The translations under genes were made by a program, and so were the position numbers. From Luzula sylvatica (lineage: Eukaryota > Streptophyta > Magnoliopsida > Poales > Juncaceae), in the NCBI GenBank assembly GCA_946800325.1, contig CAMPEJ010000005.1, forward strand, positions 62,001 to 126,000: a DNA stretch of 64,000 nt, written 5' to 3'. The notes beneath the pieces were generated by a model. That model had not been told where the DNA came from. It did not search any database and worked only from the letters and a program-made list of their open reading frames with translations. Shown piece by piece: positions 25,233-37,676 of the stretch (position 1 is its first letter; the number at the start of each line of letters is the position of its first letter).

Positions 25233-26596
25233 ATTTGAATCGTATCTTTTACCACATAACATTTCACCAAAATTTACAAACACTAAGAAAGTTTGTTTTT
25301 CTATTCAAAACAATTTGTTTATGCTTTGCGGAGTTCAAATAACGTATTTTGAGATCATTTGAATCGTATCTTTTACCACATAACATTTCACCAAAATTTA
25401 CAAACACTAAGAAAGTTTGTTTTTCGATTCAAAACAATTTGTTTATGCTTTGCGGAGTTCAAATAACGTATTTTGAGATCATTTGAATCGTATCTTTTAC
25501 CACATAACATTTCACCAAAATTTACAAACACTAAGAAAGTTTGTTTTTCGATTCAAAACAATGTGTTTATGCTTTGGGGAGTTCAAATAACGTATTTTGA
25601 GATCATTGGAATCGTATCTTTTACTACATAACATTTCACCAAAATTTACAAACACTAAGAAAGTTTGTTTTTCGATTTAAAACAATCTGTTTATGCTTTG
25701 GGGAGTTCAAATAACGTATTTTGAGATCATTTGAATCGTATCTTTTACCACATAACATTTCACCAAAATTTACAAACACTAAGAAAGTTTGTTTTTCGAT
25801 TCAAAATAATCTGTTTATGCTTTGGGGAGTTCAAATAACGTATTTTGAGATCATTCGAATCTTAACTTTTACTACATAACATTTCACCAAAATTTACAAA
25901 CACTAAGAAAGTTTGTTTTTCGATTTAAAACAATCTGTTTATGCTTTCGGGAGTTCAAATAACGTATTTTGAGATCATTTGAATCGTATCTTTTACCACA
26001 TAACATTTCACCAAAATTTACAAACACTAAGAAAGTTTGTTTTTCGATTCAAAACAATCTGTTTATGCTTTGGGGAGTTCAAATAACGTATTTTGAGATC
26101 ATTTGAATCGTATATTTTACCACATAACATTTTACCAAAATTTACAAACACTAAGAAAGTTTGTTTTTCGATTCAAAACAATTTGTTTATGCTTTGGGGA
26201 GTTCAAATAACGTATTTTGAGATCATTTGAATCGTATCTTTTACCACATAACATTTCACCAAAATTTACAAACACTAAGAAAGTTTGTTTTTCGATTCAA
26301 AACAATCTGTTTATGCTATGGGGAGTTCAAATAACGTATTTTGAGATCATTTGAATCGTATCTTTTACCACATAACATTTCACCAAAATTTACAAACACT
26401 AAGAAAGTTTGTTTTTCTATTCAAAACAATCTGTTTATGCTTTGGGGAGTTCAAATAACGTATTTTGAGATCATTTGAATCGTATCTTTTACCACATAAC
26501 ATTTCACCAAAATTTACAAACTCTAAGAAAGTTTGTTTTTCGATTCAAAACAATCTGTTTATGCTTTGGGGAGTTCAAATAACTTATTTTGAGATC
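25233..26596 (+). repeat. Eleven mixed monomers, including a hybrid
   Basis: The monomer at 25233 combines 'ttctattc' with 'caatttg' and 'tttgcgg', a pairing not seen elsewhere, so it looks like a crossover product. Then follow gcgg, gtg, 'attgg', 'aataatctg', 'cttaac' (25853), standard, 'tatatttt', 'gctatgggg' (26225), 'ttctattc' and a monomer with 'aaactctaag' and 'aacttatt' (26473). No unrelated DNA is present. Confidence 0.65.
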
Positions 26597-28084
26597 ATTT
26601 GAATCGTATCTTTTACCACATAACATTTTACCAAAATTTACAAACACTAAGAAAGTTTGTTTTTCGATTCAAAACAATCTGTTTATGCTTTGGGGAGTTC
26701 AAATAACGTATTTTGAGATCATTTGAATCGTATCTTTTACCACATAACATTTCACCAAAATTTACAAACACTAAGACAGTTTGTTTTTCGATTCAAAACA
26801 ATTTGTTTATGCTTTGGGGAGTTCAAATAACGTATTTTGAGATCATTGGAATCGTATCTTTTACTACATAACATTTCACCAAAATTTACAAACACTAAGA
26901 AAGTTTGTTTTTCGATTTAAAACAATCTGTTTATGCTTTGGGGAGTTCAAATAACGTATTTTGAGATCATTTGAATCGTATCTTTTACCACATAACATTT
27001 CACCAAAATTTACAAACACTAAGAAAGTTTGTTTTTCGATTCAAAACAATTTGTTTATGCTTTGGGGAGTTCAAATAACGTATTTTGAGATCATTCGAAT
27101 CGTATCTTTTACAACATAACATTTCACCGAATTTTACAAACACTAAGAAATTTTGTTTTTCGATTCAAAACAATCTGTTTATGCTTTGGGGAGTTCAAAT
27201 AACGTATTTTGAGATCATTTGAATCGTATCTTTTACCACATAACATTTCACCAAAATTTACAAACACTAAGAAAGTTTGTTTTTCGATTCAAAACAATCT
27301 GTTTATGCTATGGGGAGTTCAAATAACGTATTTTGAGATCATTTGAATCGTATCTTTTACTAAATAACATTTCACCAAAATTTACAAACACTAAGAAAGT
27401 TTGTTTTTCGATCCAAAACAATTTGTTTATGCTTTGGGGAGTTCAAATAACATATTTTTAGATCATTCGAATCGTATCTTTTACTACATAACATTTCACC
27501 AAAATTTACAAACACTAAGAAAGTTTGTTTTTCGATTTAAAACAATCTGTTTATGCTTTGGGGAGTTCAAATAACGTATTTTGAGATCATTTGAATCGTA
27601 TCTTTTACCACATAACATTTCACCAAAATTTACAAACACTAAGAAAGTTTGTTTTTCGATTCAAAATAATCTGTTTATGCTTTGGGGAGTTCAAATAACG
27701 TATTTTGAGATCATTGGAATCATATCTTTTACTACATAACATTTCACCAAAATTTACAAACACTAAGAAAGTTTGTTTTTCGATTTAAAACAATCTGTTT
27801 ATGCTTTGGGGAGTTTAAATAACGTATTTTGAGATCATTTGAATCGTATCTTTTACCACATAACATTTCACCAAAATTTACAAACACTAAGAAAGTTTGT
27901 TTTTCGATTCAAAACAATCTGTTTATGCTTTGGGGAGTTCAAATAACGTATTTTGAGATCATTTGAATCGTATCTTTTACCACATAACATTTCACCAAAA
28001 TTTACAAACACTAAGAAAGTTTGTTTTTCTATTCAAAACAATCTGTTTATGCTTTGGGGAGTTCAAATAACGTATTTTGAGATC

Positions 28085-28192
28085 ATTTGAATCGTATCTT
28101 TTACCACATAACATTTGACCAAAATTTACAAACACTAAGAAAGTTTGTTTTTCGATTCAAAACAATTTGTTTATGCTTCGTATTTTGAGATC
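28085..28192 (+). repeat. 108-bp monomer with 16-bp deletion, no. 5
   Basis: Junction 28178^28179, usual flanks. The following monomer has 'caaactg' instead of 'caatctg', a change shared only with nos. 6 and 7, so these three form one sublineage. Confidence 0.93.
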
Positions 28193-30176
28193 ATTGGAAT
28201 CGTATCTTTTACTACATAACATTTCACCAAAATTTACAAACACTAAGAAAGTTTGTTTTTCGATTTAAAACAAACTGTTTATGCTTTGGGGAGATCAAAT
28301 AACGTATTTTGAGATCATTTGAATCGTATCTTTTACCACATAACATTTCACCAAAATTTACAAACACTAAGAAAGTTTGTTTTTCGATTCAAAACAATCT
28401 GTTTATGCTTTGGGGAGTTCAAATAACGTATTTTGAGATCATTTGAATCGTATATTTTACCACATAACATTTTACCAAAATTTACAAACACTAAGAAAGT
28501 TTGTTTTTCGATTCAAAACAATTTGTTTATGCTTTGGGGAGTTCAAATAACGTATTTTGAGATCATTTGAATCGTATCTTTTACCACATAACATTTCACC
28601 AAAATTTACAAACACTAAGAAAGTTTGTTTTTCGATTCAAAACAATCTGTTTATGCTTTGGGGAGTTCAAATAACGTATTTTGAGATCATTTGAATCGTA
28701 TCTTTTACCACATAACATTTTACCAAAATTTACAAACACTAAGAAAGTTTGTTTTTCGATTCAAAACAATCTGTTTATGCTTTGGGGAGTTCAAATAACG
28801 TATTTTGAGATCATTTGAATCGTATCTTTTACCACATAACATTTCACAAAAATTTACAAACACTAAGACAGTTTGTTTTTCGATTCAAAACAATTTGTTT
28901 ATGCTTTGGGGAGTTCAAATAACGTATTTTGAGATCATTGGAATCGTATCTTTTACTACATAACATTTCACCAAAATTTACAAACACTAAGAAAGTTTGT
29001 TTTTCGATTTAAAACAATCTGTTTATGCTTTGGGGAGTTCAAATAACGTATTTTGAGATCATTTGAATCGTATCTTTTACCACATAACATTTCACCAAAA
29101 TTTACAAACACTAAGAAAGTTTGTTTTTCGATTCAAAACAATTTGTTTATGCTTTGGGGAGTTCAAATAACGTATTTTGAGATCATTCGAATCGTATCTT
29201 TTACAACATAACATTTCACCGAATTTTACAAACACTAAGAAATTTTGTTTTTCGATTCAAAACAATCTGTTTATGCTTTGGGGAGTTCAAATAACGTATT
29301 TTGAGATCATTTGAATCGTATCTTTTACCACATAACATTTCACCAAAATTTACAAACACTAAGAAAGTTTGTTTTTCGATTCAAAACAATCTGTTTATGC
29401 TTTGGGGAGTTCAAATAACGTATTTTGAGATCATTTGAATCGTATCTTTTACTAAATAACATTTCACCAAAATTTGCAAACACTAAGAAAGTTTGTTTTT
29501 CGATCCAAAACAATTTGTTTATGCTTTGGGGAGTTCAAATAACATATTTTTAGATCATTCGAATCGTATCTTTTACTACATAACATTTCACCAAAATTTA
29601 CAAACACTAAGAAAGTTTGTTTTTCGATTTAAAACAATCTGTTTATGCTTTGGGGAGTTCAAATAACGTATTTTGAGATCATTCGAATCGTATCTTTTAC
29701 CACATAACATTTCACCAAAATTTACAAACACTAAGAAAGTTTGTTTTTCGATTCAAAATAATCTGTTTATGCTTTGGGGAGTTCAAATAACGTATTTTGA
29801 GATCATTGGAATCGTATCTTTTACTACATAACATTTCACCAAAATTTACAAACACTAAGAAAGTTTGTTTTTCGATTTAAAACAATCTGTTTATGCTTTG
29901 GGGAGTTTAAATAACGTATTTTGAGATCATTTGAATCGTATCTTTTACCACATAACATTTCACCAAAATTTACAAACACTAAGAAAGTTTGTTTTTCGAT
30001 TCAAAACAATCTGTTTATGCTTTGGGGAGTTCAAATAACGTATTTTGAGATCATTTGAATCGTATCTTTTACCACATAACATTTCACCAAAATTTACAAA
30101 CACTAAGAAAGTTTGTTTTTCTATTCAAAACAATCTGTTTATGCTTTGGGGAGTTCAAATAACGTATTTTGAGATC

Positions 30177-30284
30177 ATTTGAATCGTATCTTTTACCACA
30201 TAACATTTGACCAAAATTTACAAACACTAAGAAAGTTTGTTTTTCGATTCAAAACAATTTGTTTATGCTTCGTATTTTGAGATC
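30177..30284 (+). repeat. 108-bp monomer with 16-bp deletion, no. 6
   Basis: Junction 30270^30271. It corresponds to no. 5 at +2092 bp and is followed by the same 'caaactg...gagatc' monomer. Confidence 0.93.
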
Positions 30285-31276
30285 ATTGGAATCGTATCTT
30301 TTACTACATAACATTTCACCAAAATTTACAAACACTAAGAAAGTTTGTTTTTCGATTTAAAACAAACTGTTTATGCTTTGGGGAGATCAAATAACGTATT
30401 TTGAGATCATTTGAATCGTATCTTTTACCACATAACATTTCACCAAAATTTACAAACACTAAGAAAGTTTGTTTTTCGATTCAAAACAATCTGTTTAGTC
30501 TTTGGGGAGTTCAAATAACGTATTTTGAGATCATTTGAATCGTATATTTTACCACATAACATTTTACCAAAATTTACAAAAACTAAGAAAGTTTGTTTTT
30601 CGATTCAAAACAATTTGTTTATGCTTTGGGGAGTTCAAATAACGTATTTTGAGATCATTTGAATCGTATCTTTTACCACATAACATTTCACCAAAATTTA
30701 CAAACACTAAGAAAGTTTGTTTTTCGATTCAAAACAATCTGTTTATGCTTTGGGGAGTTCAAATAACGTATTTTGAGATCATTTGAATCGTATCTTTTAC
30801 CACATAACATTTCACCAAAATTTACAAACACTAAGAAAGTTTGTTTTTCGATTCAAAATAATCTGTTTATGCTTTGGGGAGTTCAAATAACGTATTTTGA
30901 GATCATTGGAATCGTATCTTTTACTACATAACATTTCACCAAAATTTACAAACACTAAGAAAGTTTGTTTTTCGATTTAAAACAATCTGTTTATGCTTTG
31001 GGGAGTTTAAATAACGTATTTTGAGATCATTTGAATCGTATCTTTTACCACATAACATTTCACCAAAATTTACAAACACTAAGAAAGTTTGTTTTTCGAT
31101 TCAAAACAATCTGTTTATGCTTTGGGGAGTTCAAATAACGTATTTTGAGATCATTTGAATCGTATCTTTTACCACATAACATTTCACCAAAATTTACAAA
31201 CACTAAGAAAGTTTGTTTTTCTATTCAAAACAATCTGTTTATGCTTTGGGGAGTTCAAATAACGTATTTTGAGATC

Positions 31277-31384
31277 ATTTGAATCGTATCTTTTACCACA
31301 TAACATTTGACCAAAATTTACAAACACTAAGAAAGTTTGTTTTTCGATTCAAAACAATTTGTTTATGCTTCGTATTTTGAGATC
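31277..31384 (+). repeat. 108-bp monomer with 16-bp deletion, no. 7
   Basis: Junction 31370^31371. It corresponds to no. 6 at +1100 bp, with the same flanks including 'caaactg'. Confidence 0.93.
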
Positions 31385-32252
31385 ATTGGAATCGTATCTT
31401 TTACTACATAACATTTCACCAAAATTTACAAACACTAAGAAAGTTTGTTTTTCGATTTAAAACAAACTGTTTATGCTTTGGGGAGATCAAATAACGTATT
31501 TTGAGATCATTTGAATCGTATCTTTTACCACATAACATTTCACCAAAATTTACAAACACTAAGAAAGTTTGTTTTTCGATTCAAAACAATCTGTTTATGC
31601 TTTGGTGAGTTCAAATAACGTATTTTGAGATCATTTGAATCGTATATTTTACCACATAACATTTTACCAAAATTTACAAACACTAAGAAAGTTTGTTTTT
31701 CGATTCAAAACAATTTGTTTATGCTTTGGGGAGTTCAAATAACGTATTTTGAGATCATTTGAATCGTATCTTTTACCACATAACATTTCACCAAAATTTA
31801 CAAACACTAAGAAAGTTTGTTTTTCGATTCAAAACAATCTGTTTATGCTTTGGGGAGTTCAAATAACGTATTTTGAGATCATTTGAATCATATCTTTTAC
31901 CACATAACATTTCACCAAAATTTACAAACACTAAGAAAGTTTGTTTTTCTATTCAAAACAATCTGTTTATGCTTTGGGGAGTTCAAATAACGTATTTTGA
32001 GATCATTTGAATCGTATCTTTTACCACATAACATTTCACCAAAATTTACAAACACTAAGAAAGTTTGTTTTTCGATTCAAAACAATTTGTTTATGCTTTG
32101 GGGAGTTCAAATAACGTATTTTGAGATCATTTGAATCGTATCTTTTACCACATAACATTTCACCAAAATTTACAAACACTAAGAAAGTTTGTTTTTCGAT
32201 TCAAAACAATTTGTTTATGCTTTGCGTAGTTCAAATAACGTATTTTGAGATC

Positions 32253-32360
32253 ATTTGAATCGTATCTTTTACCACATAACATTTCACCAAAATTTACAAA
32301 CACTAAGAAAGTTTGTTTTTCGATTCAAAACAATTTGTTTATGCTTCGTATTTTGAGATC
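32253..32360 (+). repeat. 108-bp monomer with 16-bp deletion, no. 8 (wrong context)
   Basis: Junction 32346^32347 is identical to the others, but the host monomer is an 'atttcacc' type after a 'tttgcgtag' monomer, and the next monomer ends 'gagttc', not 'gagatc'. In the equivalent intact order (19049, 19173, 19297) no monomer is missing. Here only the 16 bases are lost, with no loss of the two neighbouring monomers. This suggests transfer of the deletion by a short conversion tract, or an independent recurrence. Confidence 0.92.
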
Positions 32361-32980
32361 ATTGGAATCGTATCTTTTACTACATAACATTTCACCAAAA
32401 TTTACAAACACTAAGAAAGTTTGTTTTTCGATTTAAAACAATCTGTTTATGCTTTGGGGAGTTCAAATAACGTATTTTGAGATCATTTGAATCGTATCTT
32501 TTACCACATAACATTTCACCAAAATTTACAAACACTAAGAAAGTTTGTTTTTCGATTCAAAATAATCTGTTTATGCTTTGGGGAGTTCAAATAACGTATT
32601 TTGAGATCATTGGTATCGTATCTTTTACTACATAACATTTCACCAAAATTTACAAACACTAACAAAGTTTGTTTTTCGATTTAAAACAATCTGTTTATGC
32701 TTTGGGGAGTTTAAATAACGTATTTTGAGATCATTTGAATCGTATCTTTTACCACATAACATTTCACCAAAATTTACAAACACTAAGAAAGTTTGTTTTT
32801 CGATTCAAAACAATCTGTTTATGCTTTGGGGAGTTCAAATAACGTATTTTGAGATCATTTGAATCGTATCTTTTACCACATAACATTTCACCAAAATTTA
32901 CAAACACTAAGAAAGTTTGTTTTTCTATTCAAAACAATCTGTTTATGCTTTGGGGAGTTCAAATAACGTATTTTGAGATC

Positions 32981-33088
32981 ATTTGAATCGTATCTTTTAC
33001 CACATAACATTTGACCAAAATTTACAAACACTAAGAAAGTTTGTTTTTCGATTCAAAACAATTTGTTTATGCTTCGTATTTTGAGATC
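32981..33088 (+). repeat. 108-bp monomer with 16-bp deletion, no. 9
   Basis: Junction 33074^33075, usual flanks ('ttctattc' before, 'attgg' after), only 728 bp after no. 8. The next monomer has 'gagatccaat' instead of 'gagatcaaat'. This is the last short monomer; none occurs in the remaining 31 kb. Confidence 0.93.
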
Positions 33089-34080
33089 ATTGGAATCGTA
33101 TCTTTTACTACATAACATTTCACCAAAATTTACAAACACTAAGAAAGTTTGTTTTTCGATTTAAAACAATCTGTTTATGCTTTGGGGAGATCCAATAACG
33201 TATTTTGAGATCATTTGAATCGTATCTTTTACCACATAACATTTCACCAAAATTTACAAACACTAAGAAAGTTTGTTTTTCGATTCAGAACAATCTGTTT
33301 ATGCTTTGGGAAGTTCAAATAACGTATTTTGAGATCATTTGAATCGTATATTTTACCACATAACATTTTACCAAAATTTACAAACACTAAGAAAGTTTGT
33401 TTTTCGATTCAAAACAATTTGTTTATGCTTTGGGGAGTTCAAATAACGTATTTTGAGATCATTTGAATCGTATCTTTTACCACATAACATTTCACCCAAA
33501 TTTACAACCACTAAGAAAGTTTGTTTTTCGATTCAAAACAATCTGTTTATGCTTTGGGGAGTTCAAATAACGTATTTTGAGATCATTTGAATCGTATCTT
33601 TTACTACATAACATTTCACCAAAATTTACAAACACTAAGAAAGTTTGTTTTTCGATCCAAAACAATTTGTTTATGCTTTGGGGAGTTCAAATAACATATT
33701 TTTAGATCATTCGAATCGTATCTTTTACCACATAACATTTCACCAAAATTTACAAACACTAAGAAAGTTTGTTTTTCGATTCAAAACAATCTGTTTATGC
33801 TTTGGGGAGTTCAAATAACGTATTTTGAGATCATTTGAATCGTATCTTTTACCACATAACATTTTACCAAAATTTACAAACACTAAGAAAGTTTGTTTTT
33901 CGATTCAAAACAATTTGTTTATGCTTTGGGGAGTTCAAATAACGTATTTTGAGATCATTTGAATCGTATCTTTTACCACATAACATTTCACCAAAATTTA
34001 CAAACACTAAGAAAGTTTGTTTTTCGATTCAAAACAATCTGTTTATGCTTTGGGGAGTTCAAATAACGTATTTTGAGATC
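33089..34080 (+). repeat. Eight monomers linking the last deletion monomer to the 868-bp duplication
   Basis: The order is 'attgg...gagatcc' (33089), a standard monomer with 'cgattcagaac' and 'gggaag' (33213), 'tatatttt' (33337), 'caccc...accac' (33461), 'gatccaaaac' with 'aacatat' (33585), 'attcg' (33709), 'attttacc' (33833) and standard (33957). From 'tatatttt' to 'attttacc' it repeats the start of blocks A and B, so it looks like the truncated left part of the third long-period copy. Confidence 0.7.
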
Positions 34081-35816
34081 ATTCGAATCGTATCTTTTAC
34101 CACATAACATTTCACCAAAATTTACAAACACTAAGAAAGTTTGTTTTTCGATTCAAAATAATCTGTTTATGCTTTGGGGAGTTCAAATAACGTATTTTGA
34201 GATTATTTGAATCGTATCTTTTTCCAGATAACATTTCACCAAAATTTACAAACACTAAGACAGTTTGTTTTTCGATTCAAAACAATCTGTTTATGCTTTG
34301 GGGAGTTCAAATAACGTATTTTGAGATCATTCGAATCTTAACTTTTACTACATAACATTTCACCAAAATTTACAAACACTAAGAAAGTTTGTTTTTCGAT
34401 TTAAAACAATCTGTTTATGCTTTCGGGAGTTCAAATAACGTATTTTGAGATCATTTGAATCGTATCTTTTACCACATAACATTTCACCAAAATTTACAAA
34501 CACTAAGAAAGTTTGTTTTTCGATTCAAAACAATCTGTTTATGCTTTGGGGAGTTCAAATAACGTATTTTGAGATCATTTGAATCGTATATTTTACCACA
34601 TAACATTTGACCAAAATTTACAAACACTAAGAAAGTTTGTTTTTCGATTCAAAACAATTTGTTTATGCTTTGGGGAGTTCAAATAACGTATTTTGAGATC
34701 ATTTGAATCGTATCTTTTACCACATAACATTTCACCCAAATTTACAAACACTAAGAAAGTTTGTTTTTCGGTTCAAAACAATCTGTTTATGCTTTGGGGA
34801 GTTCAAATAACGTATTTTGAGATCATTTGAATCGTATCTTTTACCACATAACATTTCACCAAAATTTACAAACACTAAGAAAGTTTGTTTTTCGATTCAA
34901 AACAATCTGTTTATGCTTTGGGGAGTTCAAATAACGTATTTTGAGATCATTCGAATCGTATCTTTTACCACATAACATTTCACCAAAATTTACAAACACT
35001 AAGAAAGTTTGTTTTTCGATTCAAAATAATCTGTTTATGCTTTGGGGAGTTCAAATAACGTATTTTGAGATTATTTGAATCGTATCTTTTTCCAGATAAC
35101 ATTTCACCAAAATTTACAAACACTAAGACAGTTTGTTTTTCGATTCAAAACAATCTGTTTATGCTTTGGGGAGTTCAAATAACGTATTTTGAGATCATTC
35201 GAATCTTAACTTTTACTACATAACATTTCACCAAAATTTACAAACACTAAGAAAGTTTGTTTTTCGATTTAAAACAATCTGTTTATGCTTTCGGGAGTTC
35301 AAATAACGTATTTTGAGATCATTTGAATCGTATCTTTTACCACATAACATTTCACCAAAATTTACAAACACTAAGAAAGTTTGTTTTTCGATTCAAAACA
35401 ATCTGTTTATGCTTTGGGGAGTTCAAATAACGTATTTTGAGATCATTTGAATCGTATATTTTACCACATAACATTTGACCAAAATTTACAAACACTAAGA
35501 AAGTTTGTTTTTCGATTCAAAACAATTTGTTTATGCTTTGGGGAGTTCAAATAACGTATTTTGAGATCATTTGAATCGTATCTTTTACCACATAACATTT
35601 CACCCAAATTTACAAACACTAAGAAAGTTTGTTTTTCGGTTCAAAACAATCTGTTTATGCTTTGGGGAGTTCAAATAACGTATTTTGAGATCATTTGAAT
35701 CGTATCTTTTACCACATAACATTTCACCAAAATTTACAAACACTAAGAAAGTTTGTTTTTCGATTCAAAACAATCTGTTTATGCTTTGGGGAGTTCAAAT
35801 AACGTATTTTGAGATC
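34081..35816 (+). repeat. Tandem duplication of a 7-monomer unit (2 x 868 bp)
   Basis: 34081-34948 and 34949-35816 hold the same seven monomers: 'attcg...aataatctg' ending 'gatt', 'tttttccagat', 'cttaac', standard, 'tatatttt' with 'atttgacc', 'caccc...cggttc', standard. Private changes match at exactly 868 bp ('gattattt' at 34201/35069, 'cggttc' at 34771/35639). I see no difference between the copies. The 'tatatttt' plus 'atttgacc' combination occurs nowhere else, which points to a hybrid monomer that was then duplicated. Confidence 0.9.
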
Positions 35817-37676
35817 ATTTGAATCGTATCTTTTACCACATAATATTTTACCAAAATTTACAAACACTAAGAAAGTTTGTTTTTCGATTCAAAACAATCT
35901 GTTTATGCTTTGGGGAGTTCAAATAACGTATTTTGAGATCATTTGAATCGTATCTTTTACTACATAACATTTCACCAAAATTTACAAACACTAAGAAAGT
36001 TTGTTTTTCGATTCAAAACAATTTGTTTATGCTTTGGGGAGTTCAAATAACGTATTTTGAGATCATTCGAATCGTATCTTTTACCACATAACATTTCACC
36101 GAATTTTACAAACACTAAGAAATTTTGTTTTTCGATTCAAAACAATCTGTTTATGCTTTGGGGAATTCAAATAACGTATTTTGAGATCATTTGAATCGTA
36201 TCTTTTACCACATAACATTTCACCAAAATTTACAAACACTAAGAAAGTTTGTTTTTCGATTCAAAACAATTTGTTTATGTTTTGGGGAGTTCAAATAACG
36301 TATTTTGAGATCATTCGAATCGTATCTTTTACAACATAACATTTCACCGAATTTTACAAACACTAAGAAATTTTGTTTTTCGATTCAAAACAATCTGTTT
36401 ATGCTTTGGGGAGTTCAAATAACGTATTTTGAGATCATTTGAATCGTATCTTTTACCACATAACATTTCACCAAAATTTACAAACACTAAGAAAGTTTGT
36501 TTTTCGATTCAAAACAATCTGTTTATGCTTTGGGGAGTTCAAATAACGTATTTTGAGATCATTTGAATCGTATCTTTTACCACATAACATTTTACCAAAA
36601 TTTACAAACACTAAGAAAGTTTGTTTTTCGATTCAAAACAATTTGTTTATGCTTTGGGGAGTTCAAATAACGTATTTTGAGATCATTGGAATCGTATCTT
36701 TTACTACATAACATTTCACCAAAATTTACAAACACTACGAAAGTTTGGTTTTCGATTCAAAACAATTTGTTTATGCTTTCGGGAGTTCAAATAACCTATT
36801 TTTAGATCATTCGAATCGTATCTTTTACCACATAACATTTCACCAAAATTTACAAACACTAAGAAAGTTTGTTTTTCGATTCAAAACAATTTGTTTATGC
36901 TTTGGGGAGTTCAAATAACGTATTTTGAGATCATTTGAATCGTATCTTTTTCCAGATAACATTTCACCAAAATTTACAAACACTAAGACAGTTTGTTTTT
37001 CGATTCAAAACAATCTGTTTATGCTTTGGGGAGTTCAAATAACGTATTTTGAGATCATTCGAATCGTATCTTTTACTACATAACATTTCACCAAAATTTA
37101 CAAACACTAAGAAAGTTTGTTTTTCGATTTAAAACAATCTGTTTATGCTTTCGGGAGTTCAAATAACGTATTTTGAGATCATTTGAATCGTATCTTTTAC
37201 CACATAACATTTCTCCAAAATTTACAAACACTAAGAAAGTTTGTTTTTCGATTCAAAACAATCTGTTTATGCTTTGGGGAGTTCAAATAACGTATTTTGA
37301 GATCATTTGAATCGTATATTTTACCACATAACATTTTACCAAAATTTACAAACACTAAGAAAGTTTGTTTTTCGATTCAAAACAATTTGTTTATGCTTTG
37401 GGGAGTTCAAATAACGTATTTTGAGATCATTTGAATCGTATCTTTTACCACATAACATTTCACCAAAATTTACAAACACTAAGAAAGTTTGTTTTTCGAT
37501 TCAAAACAATCTGTTTATGCTTTGGGGAGTTCAAATAACGTATTTTGAGATCATTTGAATCATATCTTTTACCACATAACATTTCACCAAAATTTACAAA
37601 CACCAAGAAAGTTTGTTTTTCTATTCAAAACAATCTGTTTATGCTTTGGGGAGTTCAAATAACGTATTTTGAGATC
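35073..37676 (+). repeat. Block C: third long-period copy
   Basis: Twenty-one monomers match 22629-25232 at an offset of 12444 bp. Markers include 'gttttgggg' (36280), 'tttggtt' near 36745, 'tttttccagat' near 36950, 'atttctcc' (37214) and 'aatcata' (37553 monomer). Blocks A, B and C recur at 12.4-12.7 kb, showing an amplification level above the 17-mer. Its first part overlaps the second 868-bp copy. Confidence 0.8.

Larger units (their letters stand above)
26597..30780 (+). repeat. Tandem duplication of a 17-monomer unit (2 x 2092 bp)
   Basis: 26597-28688 and 28689-30780 carry 17 monomers in the same order, each with one 108-bp deletion monomer. Rare changes match at 2092 bp: 'ctaagacag' in a 'ttaccac' context (26777/28869), 'actaaataac' (27361/29453) and 'caaactg' after the deletion. 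Private differences include 'cacaaaaattt' near 28848, 'tttgcaaac' near 29475, 'gctatgggg' at 27310 only, and 'tttagtcttt' near 30497. This is not the same phase or composition as the 17-mer at 1-2108. Confidence 0.85.
29681..31880 (+). repeat. Tandem duplication of a 9-monomer unit (2 x 1100 bp)
   Basis: 29681-30780 and 30781-31880 carry the order 'aataatctg', 'attgg...gagtttaaat', standard, 'ttctattc', gacc with the 16-bp deletion, 'attgg...caaactg...gagatc', standard, 'tatatttt', standard. The first nine-mer is also the end of the second 2092-bp copy, so this duplication came after that one. Differences seen are 'attcg'/'atttg' at the start, 'tttagtc' and 'acaaaaact' in the first copy and 'ggtgag' in the second. 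Confidence 0.85.

Noticed and set aside
32245..32436. 63-codon open reading frame on the plus strand
   Set aside because: It exists because the 108-bp monomer at 32253 is divisible by three, so one frame stays open across two units and the same peptide repeats.
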